DNA of 64,000 nucleotides from an uncultured Flavobacteriales bacterium (GCA_943787535.1 CALSMU010000011.1:124001-188000), one strand, 5' to 3'; counted from the stretch's first letter, positions 29,901 to 39,181 are shown. Notes: a model not told the origin generated them from the sequence alone. A program made the numbers and translations.

Positions 29901-31975
29901 GTAACTCAATTACCGTTGATGTAGATAAATTAGATGTCAATAATTTGTCATCAAATCGGGATGAAGAAAGAACAGGAAAAGTAATTAAAAATGCCTTTCT
30001 GTCAATTGCTTCATATCCGGAACACTGGAATTCAAATCAAAAACATTTTACAAATCAGCTTCTTGTCAATATTCAATTGACACAGGTGAGAAAAACATTA
30101 ATTCCATTTGTTAATCAATCTACAAAAAAGATAGACAATGGTTTTATTCATTCATCGTTGAATTTGTTTAATCGTATCGAAGAACGAATAGATGAGATAA
30201 GCTTGGAAAAACTGGGTGAGTTTGAAGCGAAGTTATTATCTGTGTCCAACACAATAAATGTTGATAATTTGATTAAATCAATAACACAAAAAGTAGATAA
30301 ATGTGTCAACAAATATTGTGATAGCTCCGAAGTACTATCGGCGAAGCAGATAAATGAGTTTGATAATAAACAATATGATTTAACACCTTCGAAGATAAAT
30401 GTGCGAAAAGTTGTGGGGCACTTAATAGAAAACGAGTTGGTTAGTAAAATAAAGGATGTGTTTCAGTTGGCGCATAATGCAGTGAATTCTGAAGTGGTGA
30501 AAGTTGAAAATGCGTTAAGGTTATTGAAGTTTACATTACAAAATAAAGAAAATGAAAGCAGCAATTCGAATGAAATAACTGAAAAGGTAAAAGAGAGTAT
30601 TGCAGAAGCCAAGGAACATTTAGCTACTGTTCAAATAAGATTGAATGGGGACATTCAAACAGTTTTAGATTTATTAATCAAAATGTTGAAGGATGAAATA
30701 ATTATTTCTAGAGCGGATACTTTGGATGGTGTAATTCTGAGGGAGAAAACCCGAAAGGGAGCAGCAAAATATTTAAATAACATCAAAAGTCGATTTGAAA
30801 AGATTAACAATGGGATAGACAGGCTATTGATTAAAGCACGTGACCTATTTGCAATAACAGGTTATCAGCATAGAACGAAGTCTGTTCAGAACCCGCACAA
30901 TAGATTAGCGGATTTTATGGATTCGGTTTCTTTGGCCCCTGCTATTGAAAAACAATTACCTTTTTATTACAAACAACTGTTTTTAGGGAAGCATATTGCT
31001 CCGGATAAACCATTGCAAAATCGTTTATCTGAACTTGAAATGGCGCGAAAATCAATTGAAAGGTTTAAGTCTGGCAGAACTGGAGCAATTTTATTTACAG
31101 GAGATCCATTTTCAGGTAAATCTTATTTAATGCACAATGTAGTTAATATATATTGTGAGAAAAATGTGTACAATATTGTGGCTCCAATGCACACAATTAA
31201 CTTCTCGGAAAAATTGTTTGATAGTGCATTGAACATTGCAACTGGAATAGATGGAAGTTATATTCAAATAATGAATGAATTGCCAGAGGGTAGTGTTTTG
31301 GTATTTGAAGATCTTGAATTATGGTGGACACGTTCTACAAATGGAGCTGATTTATTGAATAGAATAATGTCGGTGGTTAAATCTTATGGGCATAAACATT
31401 TATTTTTATTTGATTGCAATATTTATTTCTATCAACATATTCGGCAATATATTGATATTGATTCTAAACTATTGACAACGATCACAGTTTCACCGCTTAG
31501 GACAAATGAAATAAATGGAGCTGTTATGGACAGGCATAGTAGTGGAGGGGTATCTTTCCTGTGGAAAGGAAAACTTCAAAAAGAGTTAAAGCAGAGAGAA
31601 CAAAATCAATTGTTTAAGAAGCTGACTTCAAATTCAGAAGGAAACGTAGGGCTTTCTTTTTATATGTGGTTAGCAAACATAAGCTCTATAGATGGAGGCG
31701 TTTTGGATTTAAAGAAAATGGAATCATTGGAATTACCCAATGTTCTATTATCTGATTGGAATCTTATGTTGTTGCAAATTCTGCTGCATAAGCAAATTGA
31801 TTTTAATCAATTGTGTACAGTCTATCATACCGAAAGTTCTGAAAGTATTAACACGACGTTGCAAAGTCTTGTAAGGGCCGGGATTGTTTTGAATTCAAAC
31901 AATTTATTTGAAATCTCACCATATGCTTTGCCTTATTTAATTAAGTATTTACGTAAACACCAATTGATAAACTAA
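26996..31975 (+). CDS. SLC12-like transporter fused to a P-loop ATPase
   Basis: 1659 residues. Residues 1-440 form a 12-segment amino-acid/polyamine/cation transporter (LeuT fold) of the cation-chloride cotransporter (SLC12) group: FGAFGGVFTPSILTILGVIM, RLGMVVGNAG and FFPAVTGFTAGVAMSGDLKDPKKAIP. Residues 455-730 resemble the SLC12 cytoplasmic domain (LLFSGGTAARPHLL, MMGWARN, DIWWK). Residues about 760-1340 are long charged helices with no family that I know. At 1369-1376 is a Walker A motif GDPFSGKS, with VLVFEDLELWW as Walker B (Glu1438-Asp1439), and the last 100 residues look like a winged helix. The chain would be an ion symporter whose cytoplasmic part can bind ATP. The MscS-like gene overlaps it by one base. 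Family calls for both ends are firm, the function of the union is inferred. Confidence 0.85.
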   Translation: MSQGKKFGAFGGVFTPSILTILGVIMYMRLGMVVGNAGALFTTISIILLAHIVSVTTGLSVSSVATDKKIKAGGIYYMLSRSLGLPIGGAIGITLFVATALSIALYLIGFGESAMVVLSDYFNIEEITTNHLRVIGSIALLVIVTLAYISTNIAIKSQYFILFAIVLSLVSIFLGTSEGKGFDTSHVEGTRVGFSTLFGIFFPAVTGFTAGVAMSGDLKDPKKAIPWGTMSAVVVGLLVYIVLSVFIHYSIPQAELINNNNALVQFGLIPGLVIVGIWGATLSSALGGILGAPRILQAMSLDKITPNIFGRGVGNNNEPRNALILTFIIAEAGILIGELNVIAEIVAMFYMAAYMFINLSCFLEQWASPDFRPKFKISLFVPLIGTIATFLLMVQLNLPAALISVAIMALVFIWLTRRQLELGSGDVWQSVWSSVVKIGLKNLGKKSTHKRNWEPNILLFSGGTAARPHLLGFSKSIAGRKGMISNFDLIETPSAEVLFPKHEQAVNEDGYDDSIFHRKQECQNVFKGIEAIASTYGFSGVEPNTVMMGWARNTKHPIGFSQMTKKLGVLDYNVLYLDYDKEKGFGQYKRIDIWWKEINQESDLALQLVRMLLASPDWSNTQVRILYLNNDNSQKLIVEDAVRKRLEALRVDAEVEVVNNELEKKGFYEVVKINSFEADLILLNIPEIEEGKESTFIGNTNAFLDVMGTTLLLKASSHFYDEEGFDPLLEMKYQREEFASLYIEKTDSVVLGLPGYELLDKKITIIDDKIHALNIAFVNRVYDTWFDVWSSYIALFKERLKAEENPSIEKALEIEQKLLEDIVDNRLGKITAAISLGIESHVKALRKLVELSPTTIERIYTQEELKPDPKDSPKLVRLKKKYLRKKKQNIRFTKIVQHHFENSYLYHFKTKLNVLGISSFIINKTLKDWSVDNDKADGLNDLKDLLSIQFKKEKGIFLQELNSLGRIFCNSITVDVDKLDVNNLSSNRDEERTGKVIKNAFLSIASYPEHWNSNQKHFTNQLLVNIQLTQVRKTLIPFVNQSTKKIDNGFIHSSLNLFNRIEERIDEISLEKLGEFEAKLLSVSNTINVDNLIKSITQKVDKCVNKYCDSSEVLSAKQINEFDNKQYDLTPSKINVRKVVGHLIENELVSKIKDVFQLAHNAVNSEVVKVENALRLLKFTLQNKENESSNSNEITEKVKESIAEAKEHLATVQIRLNGDIQTVLDLLIKMLKDEIIISRADTLDGVILREKTRKGAAKYLNNIKSRFEKINNGIDRLLIKARDLFAITGYQHRTKSVQNPHNRLADFMDSVSLAPAIEKQLPFYYKQLFLGKHIAPDKPLQNRLSELEMARKSIERFKSGRTGAILFTGDPFSGKSYLMHNVVNIYCEKNVYNIVAPMHTINFSEKLFDSALNIATGIDGSYIQIMNELPEGSVLVFEDLELWWTRSTNGADLLNRIMSVVKSYGHKHLFLFDCNIYFYQHIRQYIDIDSKLLTTITVSPLRTNEINGAVMDRHSSGGVSFLWKGKLQKELKQREQNQLFKKLTSNSEGNVGLSFYMWLANISSIDGGVLDLKKMESLELPNVLLSDWNLMLLQILLHKQIDFNQLCTVYHTESSESINTTLQSLVRAGIVLNSNNLFEISPYALPYLIKYLRKHQLIN

Positions 31976-32694
31976 TGTTATTTGAATTTCAAGACATATC
32001 ATTTGGAATGTTTTTCCGTTTAATTAGTGCAGCGATTTCAATTTTTATATTCTTTTTCATTGCACAAAAATACCTTGTTCCATGGGTTAGAAATGAGCGA
32101 TTACAAGCGTATTTTCGCTTTTATTTGCCACTCGTAAGAAATGTTGTGTGGATTCTATTTTGTATAGATTTGGTCTATGAAATTTCATTAATTAACCTGT
32201 TTGTCTCATTAAGTTTATTTGGTCTTATAATAGCCTTGTTATGGCAATTAGTAAAAGATTTTGTGCAGGGAATTATATTTGGATTTCAAAAAGGAGATAT
32301 AGTTGGTCAGCGATTAAAAATAAATAATTATTCAGGTGTCGTTTCGGCACAAACACCAACTAAATTACATCTGGAAATAGAAAATGGAGAAATCATTCAA
32401 TTTCCTTATAGCCAGGTAACTTCGCAGTTAATGTCGAAACCAACTGTAGCCGGAAAGCTTAAAAGTTGTAGTTTTTCGGTTGTTCTATCTGGAAAAGTAA
32501 ATATTGATGCTGCAAAAGACAAATTAATAAGTCATTTGCTAAGTATGCCTTGGGTTATTTCTACTATGAAAATTAAGGTTGAAGTGATTGAAGAGCGCGA
32601 CGCAAATATTGAGCTTAAAGTTGTTGTTTACACTTCCAGTGAAAAATACATTTCTAGAATTAAACAAGAAATTGCAGAATTGTTATTTGATTGA
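31975..32694 (+). CDS. Small MscS-family mechanosensitive channel
   Basis: 239 residues. Two or three N-terminal hydrophobic segments (about 10-30, 48-72, 75-95), of which the last (LFGLIIALLWQLVKDFVQGIIFGFQKGDIVG) matches the pore helix and the turn into the beta domain of MscS. The beta domain has VGQRLKINNYSGVV and IIQFPYSQV, the usual strand motifs; the C-terminal alpha/beta part is short. Smaller than E. coli MscS (286). The ATG shares one base with the stop of the transporter-ATPase gene (TAATG), so both are almost certainly made together, and likely serve osmotic or ion balance. Confidence 0.85.
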   Translation: MLFEFQDISFGMFFRLISAAISIFIFFFIAQKYLVPWVRNERLQAYFRFYLPLVRNVVWILFCIDLVYEISLINLFVSLSLFGLIIALLWQLVKDFVQGIIFGFQKGDIVGQRLKINNYSGVVSAQTPTKLHLEIENGEIIQFPYSQVTSQLMSKPTVAGKLKSCSFSVVLSGKVNIDAAKDKLISHLLSMPWVISTMKIKVEVIEERDANIELKVVVYTSSEKYISRIKQEIAELLFD

Positions 32695-32735
32695 TAATGT
32701 TCTAGGTACTGTTAGACATGTTTTGGCTTTTGCAT

Positions 32736-32765
32736 TTGAAACCAATAAGTAAATAAGTACATTTG
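32736..32765 (+). promoter_or_regulatory. Promoter of aroC
   Basis: TTG at 32736-32738, 19 bases, TACATTTG at 32758-32765: a perfect Bacteroidota promoter. The aroC ATG follows after five bases, which leaves almost no leader. Confidence 0.7.
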
Positions 32766-32770
32766 TTCGC

Positions 32771-33850
32771 ATGGCAGGAAATTCTTTTGGAAAACTATTT
32801 AATTTAACCACATTTGGCGAGTCACATGGCACTGCTATTGGTGGTGTTATAGATGGATGTCCGTCAAATGTTGAGTTGGATTTGGAGGCAATTCAAAAAG
32901 AATTAGACCGCAGAAAACCGGGTCAGAGTAGAATTGTAACACAACGAAAAGAAAGCGATACAGTAGTGTTTTTATCCGGAATTTTTAGCGGAAAAACAAC
33001 AGGTGCTCCAATTGGTTTTACAATTCAAAATGAAAACCAAAAGAGTAAAGACTATTCCCACTTGGAAAATACGTTTAGACCGTCACATGCAGATTATACT
33101 TATGCGCAAAAGTACGGTACAAGGGATTATAGAGGAGGAGGAAGAAGTAGCGCAAGAGAGACTGCATGCAGAGTAGTAGCAGGTGCGATTGCCAAGCAAA
33201 TATTGATTGTCAAGGGGATTAGAATAGAAGCTTATGTTTCTTCAGTTGGAGACATTTCATTAGATAAATCACATAAAGAATTAGATTTATCCAAAACAGA
33301 AGATTCAATTGTTCGATGCCCGGATAAGAAAATTGCGGAACAAATGATTTCACGAATTGAAGAAGTTCGAAAATCCGGAGATACCATTGGAGGTGTGGTT
33401 TCATTTGTAGCAAAAGGAGTTCCGGTAGGGCTTGGAGAACCTGTTTTTGACAGATTACACGCCGATTTAGGTAAAGCAATGCTTTCAATTAACGCAGTAA
33501 AAGGTTTTGAATATGGTTCTGGATTTGACGGTGTAGAATTGTTAGGTTCTGCACATAATGACAGTTTTATTAGCGATGTTGATGGTATTTCTACTACAAC
33601 GAATAATTCTGGAGGAATTCAAGGAGGTATTAGTAATGGAGAGCCAATTTACGGCCGCGTTGCATTCAAACCTGTAGCCACTATAATGCAAAAACAGACT
33701 TCCATAGACAAAGAAGGACAGAAAGTTGAATTAGAAGGTAAAGGTCGCCATGATCCATGTGTTGTTCCTAGGGCAGTACCGATTGTGGAAGCAATGGCGG
33801 CGATAACAGTATTAGATTTTTTATTAAGAAGTAAAGCCACACAAGTATAA
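32771..33850 (+). CDS. aroC: Chorismate synthase
   Basis: 359 residues, the normal length. It makes chorismate from EPSP with reduced FMN, the last step of the shikimate pathway. Family signatures: [61 protein letters not shown], and [10 protein letters not shown] and [18 protein letters not shown]. All are intact. It has its own promoter and no other aromatic gene is near; the next gene begins 12 bases downstream. Confidence 0.97.
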   Translation: MAGNSFGKLFNLTTFGESHGTAIGGVIDGCPSNVELDLEAIQKELDRRKPGQSRIVTQRKESDTVVFLSGIFSGKTTGAPIGFTIQNENQKSKDYSHLENTFRPSHADYTYAQKYGTRDYRGGGRSSARETACRVVAGAIAKQILIVKGIRIEAYVSSVGDISLDKSHKELDLSKTEDSIVRCPDKKIAEQMISRIEEVRKSGDTIGGVVSFVAKGVPVGLGEPVFDRLHADLGKAMLSINAVKGFEYGSGFDGVELLGSAHNDSFISDVDGISTTTNNSGGIQGGISNGEPIYGRVAFKPVATIMQKQTSIDKEGQKVELEGKGRHDPCVVPRAVPIVEAMAAITVLDFLLRSKATQV

Positions 33851-33862
33851 TTTAAATAGAAT

Positions 33863-35317
33863 ATGAGAAAATTAGCATTGCATTGGAAAATTATAATTGC
33901 ACTTGTTTTAGGTATAATATGGGCTTTTGTTTCAAGTTACTTAGGGTATTCGGAGTTTACATTAGACTGGATTGATCCATTTGGAAAAATATTCGTGAAT
34001 CTACTTAAAATGATAGCAGTACCTTTAGTTATGTTCTCCATCATGAAAGGTGTAGCAGATTTGAAAGATATTTCTAAATTAGGAAAGCTTGGTGGGAAAA
34101 CTTTGGGAATTTATGTAGTTACAACTGTTTTTGCAGTGACTGTTGGTTTAGGGTTAGTAAATTTAATTAAGCCGGGTAGTTTCCTGAGCACAGATCAGCT
34201 TATTAAAAACAGAATTCAATATGAATTGTGGTGTGGAGAATCGGGAACGGAAATAAAAGATACTAAGGATTACTTGCACGATCCGCAATATGCCTCTTAC
34301 GTTATTGCTGCAAAAGCAGATTACAAAATAAGTAAAGATGAAATAGCAAATGACAAGAAATTTATGGAACGTACCAAAAATGCGAAAGCGCAAAAAGATG
34401 CTCGCCCATTATCCTTTTTGGTAGATTTTGTTCCTCAAAACTTCTTCCTTTCCTTAACCGATGGTAAATTGATGCTGCAGGTTATTTTCTTTTCTATCTT
34501 CTTTGGTGTTTGTTTATTGATGATTCCAATAGGAAAGGGGGGACCAGTTTTAGCTGGAATAGATGGTGTTAATGAGGTGTTTTTAAAAATGGTAGATATA
34601 ATAATGAAATATTCTCCATTTTTTGTTTTTGCTCTTTTAGCAGGCAAGTTTTCTGAGATGGCAGGGGATGATCCAGCTTCTTTAATAGAAATGTTTAAGA
34701 GTTTAGGGATTTATAGCCTTACCGTTCTACTAGGTTTGTTTTTCATGATATTTGTTCTGTATCCATTTATTATGAAAATGGTGGTGAAAAAGAAAATGAC
34801 TTATGCTGGCTTTTTTAAGAGAATTAGCCCCGCTCAATTTTTAGCATTTTCTACAAGTTCAAGTGCTGCTACATTGCCTGTTACAATAGATTGTGTAAGA
34901 GATCGAATAGGTGTTTCTAAGGAAGTAACAAGTTTTGTTTTACCAATAGGAGCCACTGTAAATATGGATGGAACGAGCTTGTATCAAGCGGTTGCAGCAA
35001 TTTTCTTAGCGCAGTATCACGGAATCGATTTGGACTTAGGAGCGCAGCTTACAATTATTCTTACGGCAACACTAGCTTCTATCGGATCAGCGGCGGTTCC
35101 TAGTGCAGGTTTGGTAATGTTGATGATTGTATTGGGATCTGTTGGTTTAAATCCAGCTTGGATAGCAATAATTTTGCCGATAGATAGAATATTGGATATG
35201 TGCCGAACTGTTGTTAATGTAACGGGTGATGCAACTGTTGCTACAATAGTCGCCTCCTCAGAAGGAGATCTCAATGTGGTAACAGATGACGAGCTAGAAA
35301 AATTGGAAACAGCGTAA
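33863..35317 (+). CDS. Dicarboxylate/amino acid:cation symporter
   Basis: 484 residues, DAACS family (GltP/DctA). The hairpin SSSAATLPVTIDC, the substrate-binding NMDGTSLYQ, and the second hairpin (ASIGSAAVPSAGLVML) are clear, as is DRILDMCRTVVNVTGD with the conserved Asp/Arg/Asn. It imports glutamate, aspartate or C4-dicarboxylates with Na+ or H+. Between the third and fourth membrane segments lies a loop of some 75 residues (about 105-180) that is longer than in most bacterial members. It starts 12 bases after aroC and may be co-transcribed. Confidence 0.93.
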   Translation: MRKLALHWKIIIALVLGIIWAFVSSYLGYSEFTLDWIDPFGKIFVNLLKMIAVPLVMFSIMKGVADLKDISKLGKLGGKTLGIYVVTTVFAVTVGLGLVNLIKPGSFLSTDQLIKNRIQYELWCGESGTEIKDTKDYLHDPQYASYVIAAKADYKISKDEIANDKKFMERTKNAKAQKDARPLSFLVDFVPQNFFLSLTDGKLMLQVIFFSIFFGVCLLMIPIGKGGPVLAGIDGVNEVFLKMVDIIMKYSPFFVFALLAGKFSEMAGDDPASLIEMFKSLGIYSLTVLLGLFFMIFVLYPFIMKMVVKKKMTYAGFFKRISPAQFLAFSTSSSAATLPVTIDCVRDRIGVSKEVTSFVLPIGATVNMDGTSLYQAVAAIFLAQYHGIDLDLGAQLTIILTATLASIGSAAVPSAGLVMLMIVLGSVGLNPAWIAIILPIDRILDMCRTVVNVTGDATVATIVASSEGDLNVVTDDELEKLETA

Positions 35318-35400
35318 CAAATTAGTGATAATGAGTTATGATAAAGCACAATATATGGTAAGCTTTTTGTAAAACGATATAATATCTGCGACAAATTAAA

Positions 35401-37446
35401 ATGAAATATTCCTATCTGTTTTTATTGATATTTACACTATTAACAACTTCGTTCTATGGGCAAGATGATGACTTGGAGGTGGATCCTGCTTGCCTGCAAA
35501 TTCCTACGGATAAAAAAGTACTGAAACTTTATGAGAAAGGATTGGATAGAAAAAAGTACGCTTATAAAGAACGGATTCGTCATTTTAAAGATGCGTTGCA
35601 ATTAGATGAAGATTGTTCTGCTTGTATGTGGGAAATAGCGAAGTTGACATATCGTAGAGCCCAAGCAAATGGTGATAATTTTGAAATACCTCAGAAATAC
35701 TTTCACATGATTGAGGCTACCTGTCCGGAGTTTCATGCTGATATATATTACAATTTAGGAGTTATGTATTATGCCCAAAAAGCAGATTGTATGGCATCGG
35801 AATACTTTGAGAAATTTTCAAAATTCCCTTCTGAAGATGAAAAAAGATTGTCTAGAAAATATGCGAAGCAATTGGAAGATATTAATGAGATTAAATACGA
35901 AATAGATTTTTATTGCAATTACTTTAAAGACAAAAAACCATTTACTCCAAAAGTTGTGGAAAATGTCTCTACAGCATCACGTCATGAATATTTACCTATG
36001 ATTTCTGCTGATAATGAAATTCTCTTGTACACTGCAGAGTTTGATCAAAAGTTCAAAGGAGATGTTATGATGCAAAAAGTACAAGAATTTACAATGAGTA
36101 ATCGATCGGAGGCCAATTTACTATTTGGAGCAGGGGTTAAAATGCCAAAGCCTTTTAATGTAGGTCCAAGATACGGAGGCGCGACCATTTCATTGAATAA
36201 TAAAAATCTATTTATCTGTTCATGTATCAAACAAGCAGGTATTTTCAATTGCGATATTTTTAGCACAAAGTATGAGGTTGTTGAGGTGGACGGAAAAGAA
36301 AAACGTGTTTGGTCTGAATTAAAAAATTTAGGTCCTAATATTAATGGTCCAGATACATGGGAAGCTCAACCTTCATTGAGCGCAGATGGTAAAACCTTAT
36401 ATTTTGCATCGGCTAGGGCTGAAAGCATTCAGCAAAGTATTGATATTTATTATTCCGAAAAACAACCGGATGGTTCTTGGGGTAAAGCAATTAATTGTGG
36501 ACGTCCAATTAATACGATAGGCAACGATAAAGCTCCTTTTATGCACTCTGATAGTAAAACCTTATACTTTGTTTCTCAATGTTCTCAGGAGCGATTAGGC
36601 GCAGGTGGTTACGATTTGTTTTACACAAGACAAAATGATGATGGTACTTGGGAAATACCAAAAAACATGGGGTACCCTATTAATACGGAAGGAGATGAAG
36701 AAGGGATCATTGTAAGTGCTGATGGAGAGCAAGGCTATATTTCTTCTGATGGTATTAAAGGAGGAATAGGCAAGAAGGACATCTTTTCTTTTAATTTACC
36801 AGAAGAAGCTAAGCCAGACAAAATAATAATTATGAAAGGAAAGGTAGATGCGGAAAATATTGAGGAAATTAAAGACACGAAATTAAAAGTTCGCTATCAA
36901 TCTGGAAAGGTTGTAGAACAGGAAATTTCAATTAGTGATGAAGGCGATTATGTGGCTGTAGCAAATGTTGGATCTGGAAAAGAGGATGTTCTTATTGAAA
37001 TTGAAAAAGAAGGAAGTGCCTATGAATCAAAGTTGATAAAGAAGGAAGAAACAGATAACACTTTTATTAAAGAACAAGGAATAGCGATTAAAGAAGTTAA
37101 AAAAGGAAGTATGCACACGATTAATGACATTTTATTTGCTTCTAATTCATCCGAGATTTCGGAAGCTTCTAAACTTGTATTGCAAGGATTTGCAAGTTGG
37201 TTAAAGCAGAATCCAACTATTAATATTGAAATTCAAGGACATACAGATGATGTAGGTAATAATACTGATAACCTTGCTTTGTCTCAGGATAGAGCTTATT
37301 CCGTAATGGAGTACCTTTCAGTCGATGGAGGAGTAAAAGTCTCTAGAATTAAGTTTAAAGGGTATGGAGAAACAAAACCTATAGTACCTAATGATTCTCC
37401 TAGTAATCGCAATAAAAACCGTAGAACGGATTTTTTAATTTTATAG
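35401..37446 (+). CDS. PorE-like OmpA-family protein (TPR, PD40, OmpA)
   Basis: 681 residues. Signal peptide (1-20). TPR-like helices at about 35-175, PD40/WD40-like beta-propeller blades at about 195-470 (YLPMISADNEILLYTA; PSLSADGKTLYFASAR; APFMHSDSKTLYFVSQ), a carboxypeptidase-regulatory-like fold at about 475-560 and an OmpA C-terminal domain with IEIQGHTDDVGNNTDNLALSQDRA near 605-630 for peptidoglycan. The domain order and length are those of PorE, which ties the T9SS outer-membrane machine to the wall, but Bacteroidota have several such proteins. It stands alone; a second one is at 41983. Confidence 0.85.
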   Translation: MKYSYLFLLIFTLLTTSFYGQDDDLEVDPACLQIPTDKKVLKLYEKGLDRKKYAYKERIRHFKDALQLDEDCSACMWEIAKLTYRRAQANGDNFEIPQKYFHMIEATCPEFHADIYYNLGVMYYAQKADCMASEYFEKFSKFPSEDEKRLSRKYAKQLEDINEIKYEIDFYCNYFKDKKPFTPKVVENVSTASRHEYLPMISADNEILLYTAEFDQKFKGDVMMQKVQEFTMSNRSEANLLFGAGVKMPKPFNVGPRYGGATISLNNKNLFICSCIKQAGIFNCDIFSTKYEVVEVDGKEKRVWSELKNLGPNINGPDTWEAQPSLSADGKTLYFASARAESIQQSIDIYYSEKQPDGSWGKAINCGRPINTIGNDKAPFMHSDSKTLYFVSQCSQERLGAGGYDLFYTRQNDDGTWEIPKNMGYPINTEGDEEGIIVSADGEQGYISSDGIKGGIGKKDIFSFNLPEEAKPDKIIIMKGKVDAENIEEIKDTKLKVRYQSGKVVEQEISISDEGDYVAVANVGSGKEDVLIEIEKEGSAYESKLIKKEETDNTFIKEQGIAIKEVKKGSMHTINDILFASNSSEISEASKLVLQGFASWLKQNPTINIEIQGHTDDVGNNTDNLALSQDRAYSVMEYLSVDGGVKVSRIKFKGYGETKPIVPNDSPSNRNKNRRTDFLIL

Positions 37447-37626
37447 AGCCAATACTAAGTTGTTATAAAATTGATGAAATTATTATCACAATCGTTTGTC
37501 TTCTTGTAAGTTTAGTTCGGCTACTTTGTTAATTCTTTTTTATTTAAGATTCAGTCAGAATTAAATTTTTTAGCTGTTCCTATAATTTTAAACTTTGGTA
37601 TAAAAATCAAAGTATGGAAAAAGTAA

Positions 37627-39051
37627 TTATATCCTAAGACCAATAACACATACATCATCAATTTGCTCAATTGATCCTCGCCATTTTTTGAATTCATTAG
37701 CAAGCAGGTTAAGTTGTTTTTCCATAGAATTTTCTTGAATGGATAATAAGAACTTTTTGAACTTACTTGATTTGTATTTTTTGCCTTTTTCTCCACCAAA
37801 CTGGTCTGAATATCCGTCCGAAAAAATATAAATTGTATCTCCTTTTTCCAATTGAAAAGAATGTGTATTGTAAGGTTGGAGGTTTTCAAATTTTCCTATG
37901 GGCTGCTTGTTCGCTTTGGTTTCTATTAGAATACCATTACGAATAATCCAAAGTGGGTTATGCGCTCCAGCATATTCTAATTTATCTTCAATTAAGCTGC
38001 AAATTGCAATATCCATTCCGTCTCTAACCTCTGTTTCACTTTTTTCAAACTCTTGAATGACTATATCTCTGGCTTTTTCTAGTATTTGACCAGGGTCCGA
38101 TAAGTTAAATTCTCTAACCGACCGATTAAGCGCATTATTGCATACCACGCTTATCATTGCTCCGGGAACTCCATGTCCTGTGCAATCTGCAACTGCAAAA
38201 AGAATTCTATCCGCTTTGGCTTCCATCCAGTAAAAATCGCCCGCAACAATATCTTTGGGTAAATAAAGTATGAAGTTGTTTTTTAAATGATTGTTTATTT
38301 TGGATTGTGGAGGTAGAATAGCTTGCTGTATTCTTTTAGCATAATTGAGTGAATCCGTAATTTCCTTATTTTTAATTTCTAGTTTTAATTTTTGCTGGTT
38401 GACTTGGTCATTTATAGTTGTTAGACTTTCATTTTTCTCAACAATGATATCTTCATAGGCATCATTTAAATTTCTAAAATACCAGATCATTAGAAAGGAA
38501 GTAATAATTACCCCCAGCATTCCAGAAAACTGGTATATTACTCTTATTTCATCTGTTAATATTATAAATGGTTCCATAGATTGGGTAAGCCAGAATAAAG
38601 TGCAGAAGAGGCCAATAATAAATACAGACAGTACAATGATTGTTTTTTTGTTGTGAAAAATAATCGTGGGAAATAATACGCTTGGAATTAAATAAATAAT
38701 AGTGCCGGTATTTTTTCCCGTTAGCACTGTTAATAAGGAAACGTAGCTAATTATAAAAACTATTGAAAGCCATTTTGATAGGGTATATTTTTTTTTGTAG
38801 ATAAGGAATAGAATACTTAGACAAGTAAAAATTGTAATTAAAGTAATAGCTACTCCTTCGTATACTTGATGATATAAGTCAATAATTAAAAAAAACAACG
38901 AAAGAACAATAATAATGCTAAGCATTATGTTAAGAATTCTGATCCTTTTCTTTTCATTTTCATCTAGCTCTAATGGAATTCCATTATTAGATATTTTAGT
39001 CCAAATTTTATTCAAAGTGCTTCGGGTATTTTTAATAGAAGATATATTCAA
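37627..39051 (-). CDS. Membrane-bound SpoIIE-type protein phosphatase
   Basis: 474 residues. Five or six hydrophobic segments at about 28-50, 53-70, 78-95, 100-122 and 130-195, a linker coiled coil (about 205-235), then a PP2C/SpoIIE domain: GDFYWMEA near residue 269 and DCTGHGVPGAM near 287 with metal-binding Asp, FSDGYSDQFGG, and IDDVCVIGLRI as end. It removes phosphate from Ser/Thr proteins, most often an anti-anti-sigma factor. The KEITDSLNYAKRIQQAILPP linker is the standard sensor-phosphatase join. A paralogue is at 47737 and a broken one at 60091. No partner is nearby. Confidence 0.88.
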   Translation of the reverse strand: MNISSIKNTRSTLNKIWTKISNNGIPLELDENEKKRIRILNIMLSIIIVLSLFFLIIDLYHQVYEGVAITLITIFTCLSILFLIYKKKYTLSKWLSIVFIISYVSLLTVLTGKNTGTIIYLIPSVLFPTIIFHNKKTIIVLSVFIIGLFCTLFWLTQSMEPFIILTDEIRVIYQFSGMLGVIITSFLMIWYFRNLNDAYEDIIVEKNESLTTINDQVNQQKLKLEIKNKEITDSLNYAKRIQQAILPPQSKINNHLKNNFILYLPKDIVAGDFYWMEAKADRILFAVADCTGHGVPGAMISVVCNNALNRSVREFNLSDPGQILEKARDIVIQEFEKSETEVRDGMDIAICSLIEDKLEYAGAHNPLWIIRNGILIETKANKQPIGKFENLQPYNTHSFQLEKGDTIYIFSDGYSDQFGGEKGKKYKSSKFKKFLLSIQENSMEKQLNLLANEFKKWRGSIEQIDDVCVIGLRI

Positions 39052-39181
39052 TTATAAATGCAATATAAGTAAATTAACAATAAGTAATTTTTTTTCAAAA
39101 TTGATGGATACTCTAAAAAGAGAGAGATGTTATCTGTTCGGACGATAGTGTGGATGGAGCATAAAGCAAACTGAATGATTA

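Noticed and set aside
27054..31900. Antisense open frames within the transporter-ATPase gene
   Set aside because: Short, overlapping the clear motifs of the plus-strand gene, with no start signals or domains.
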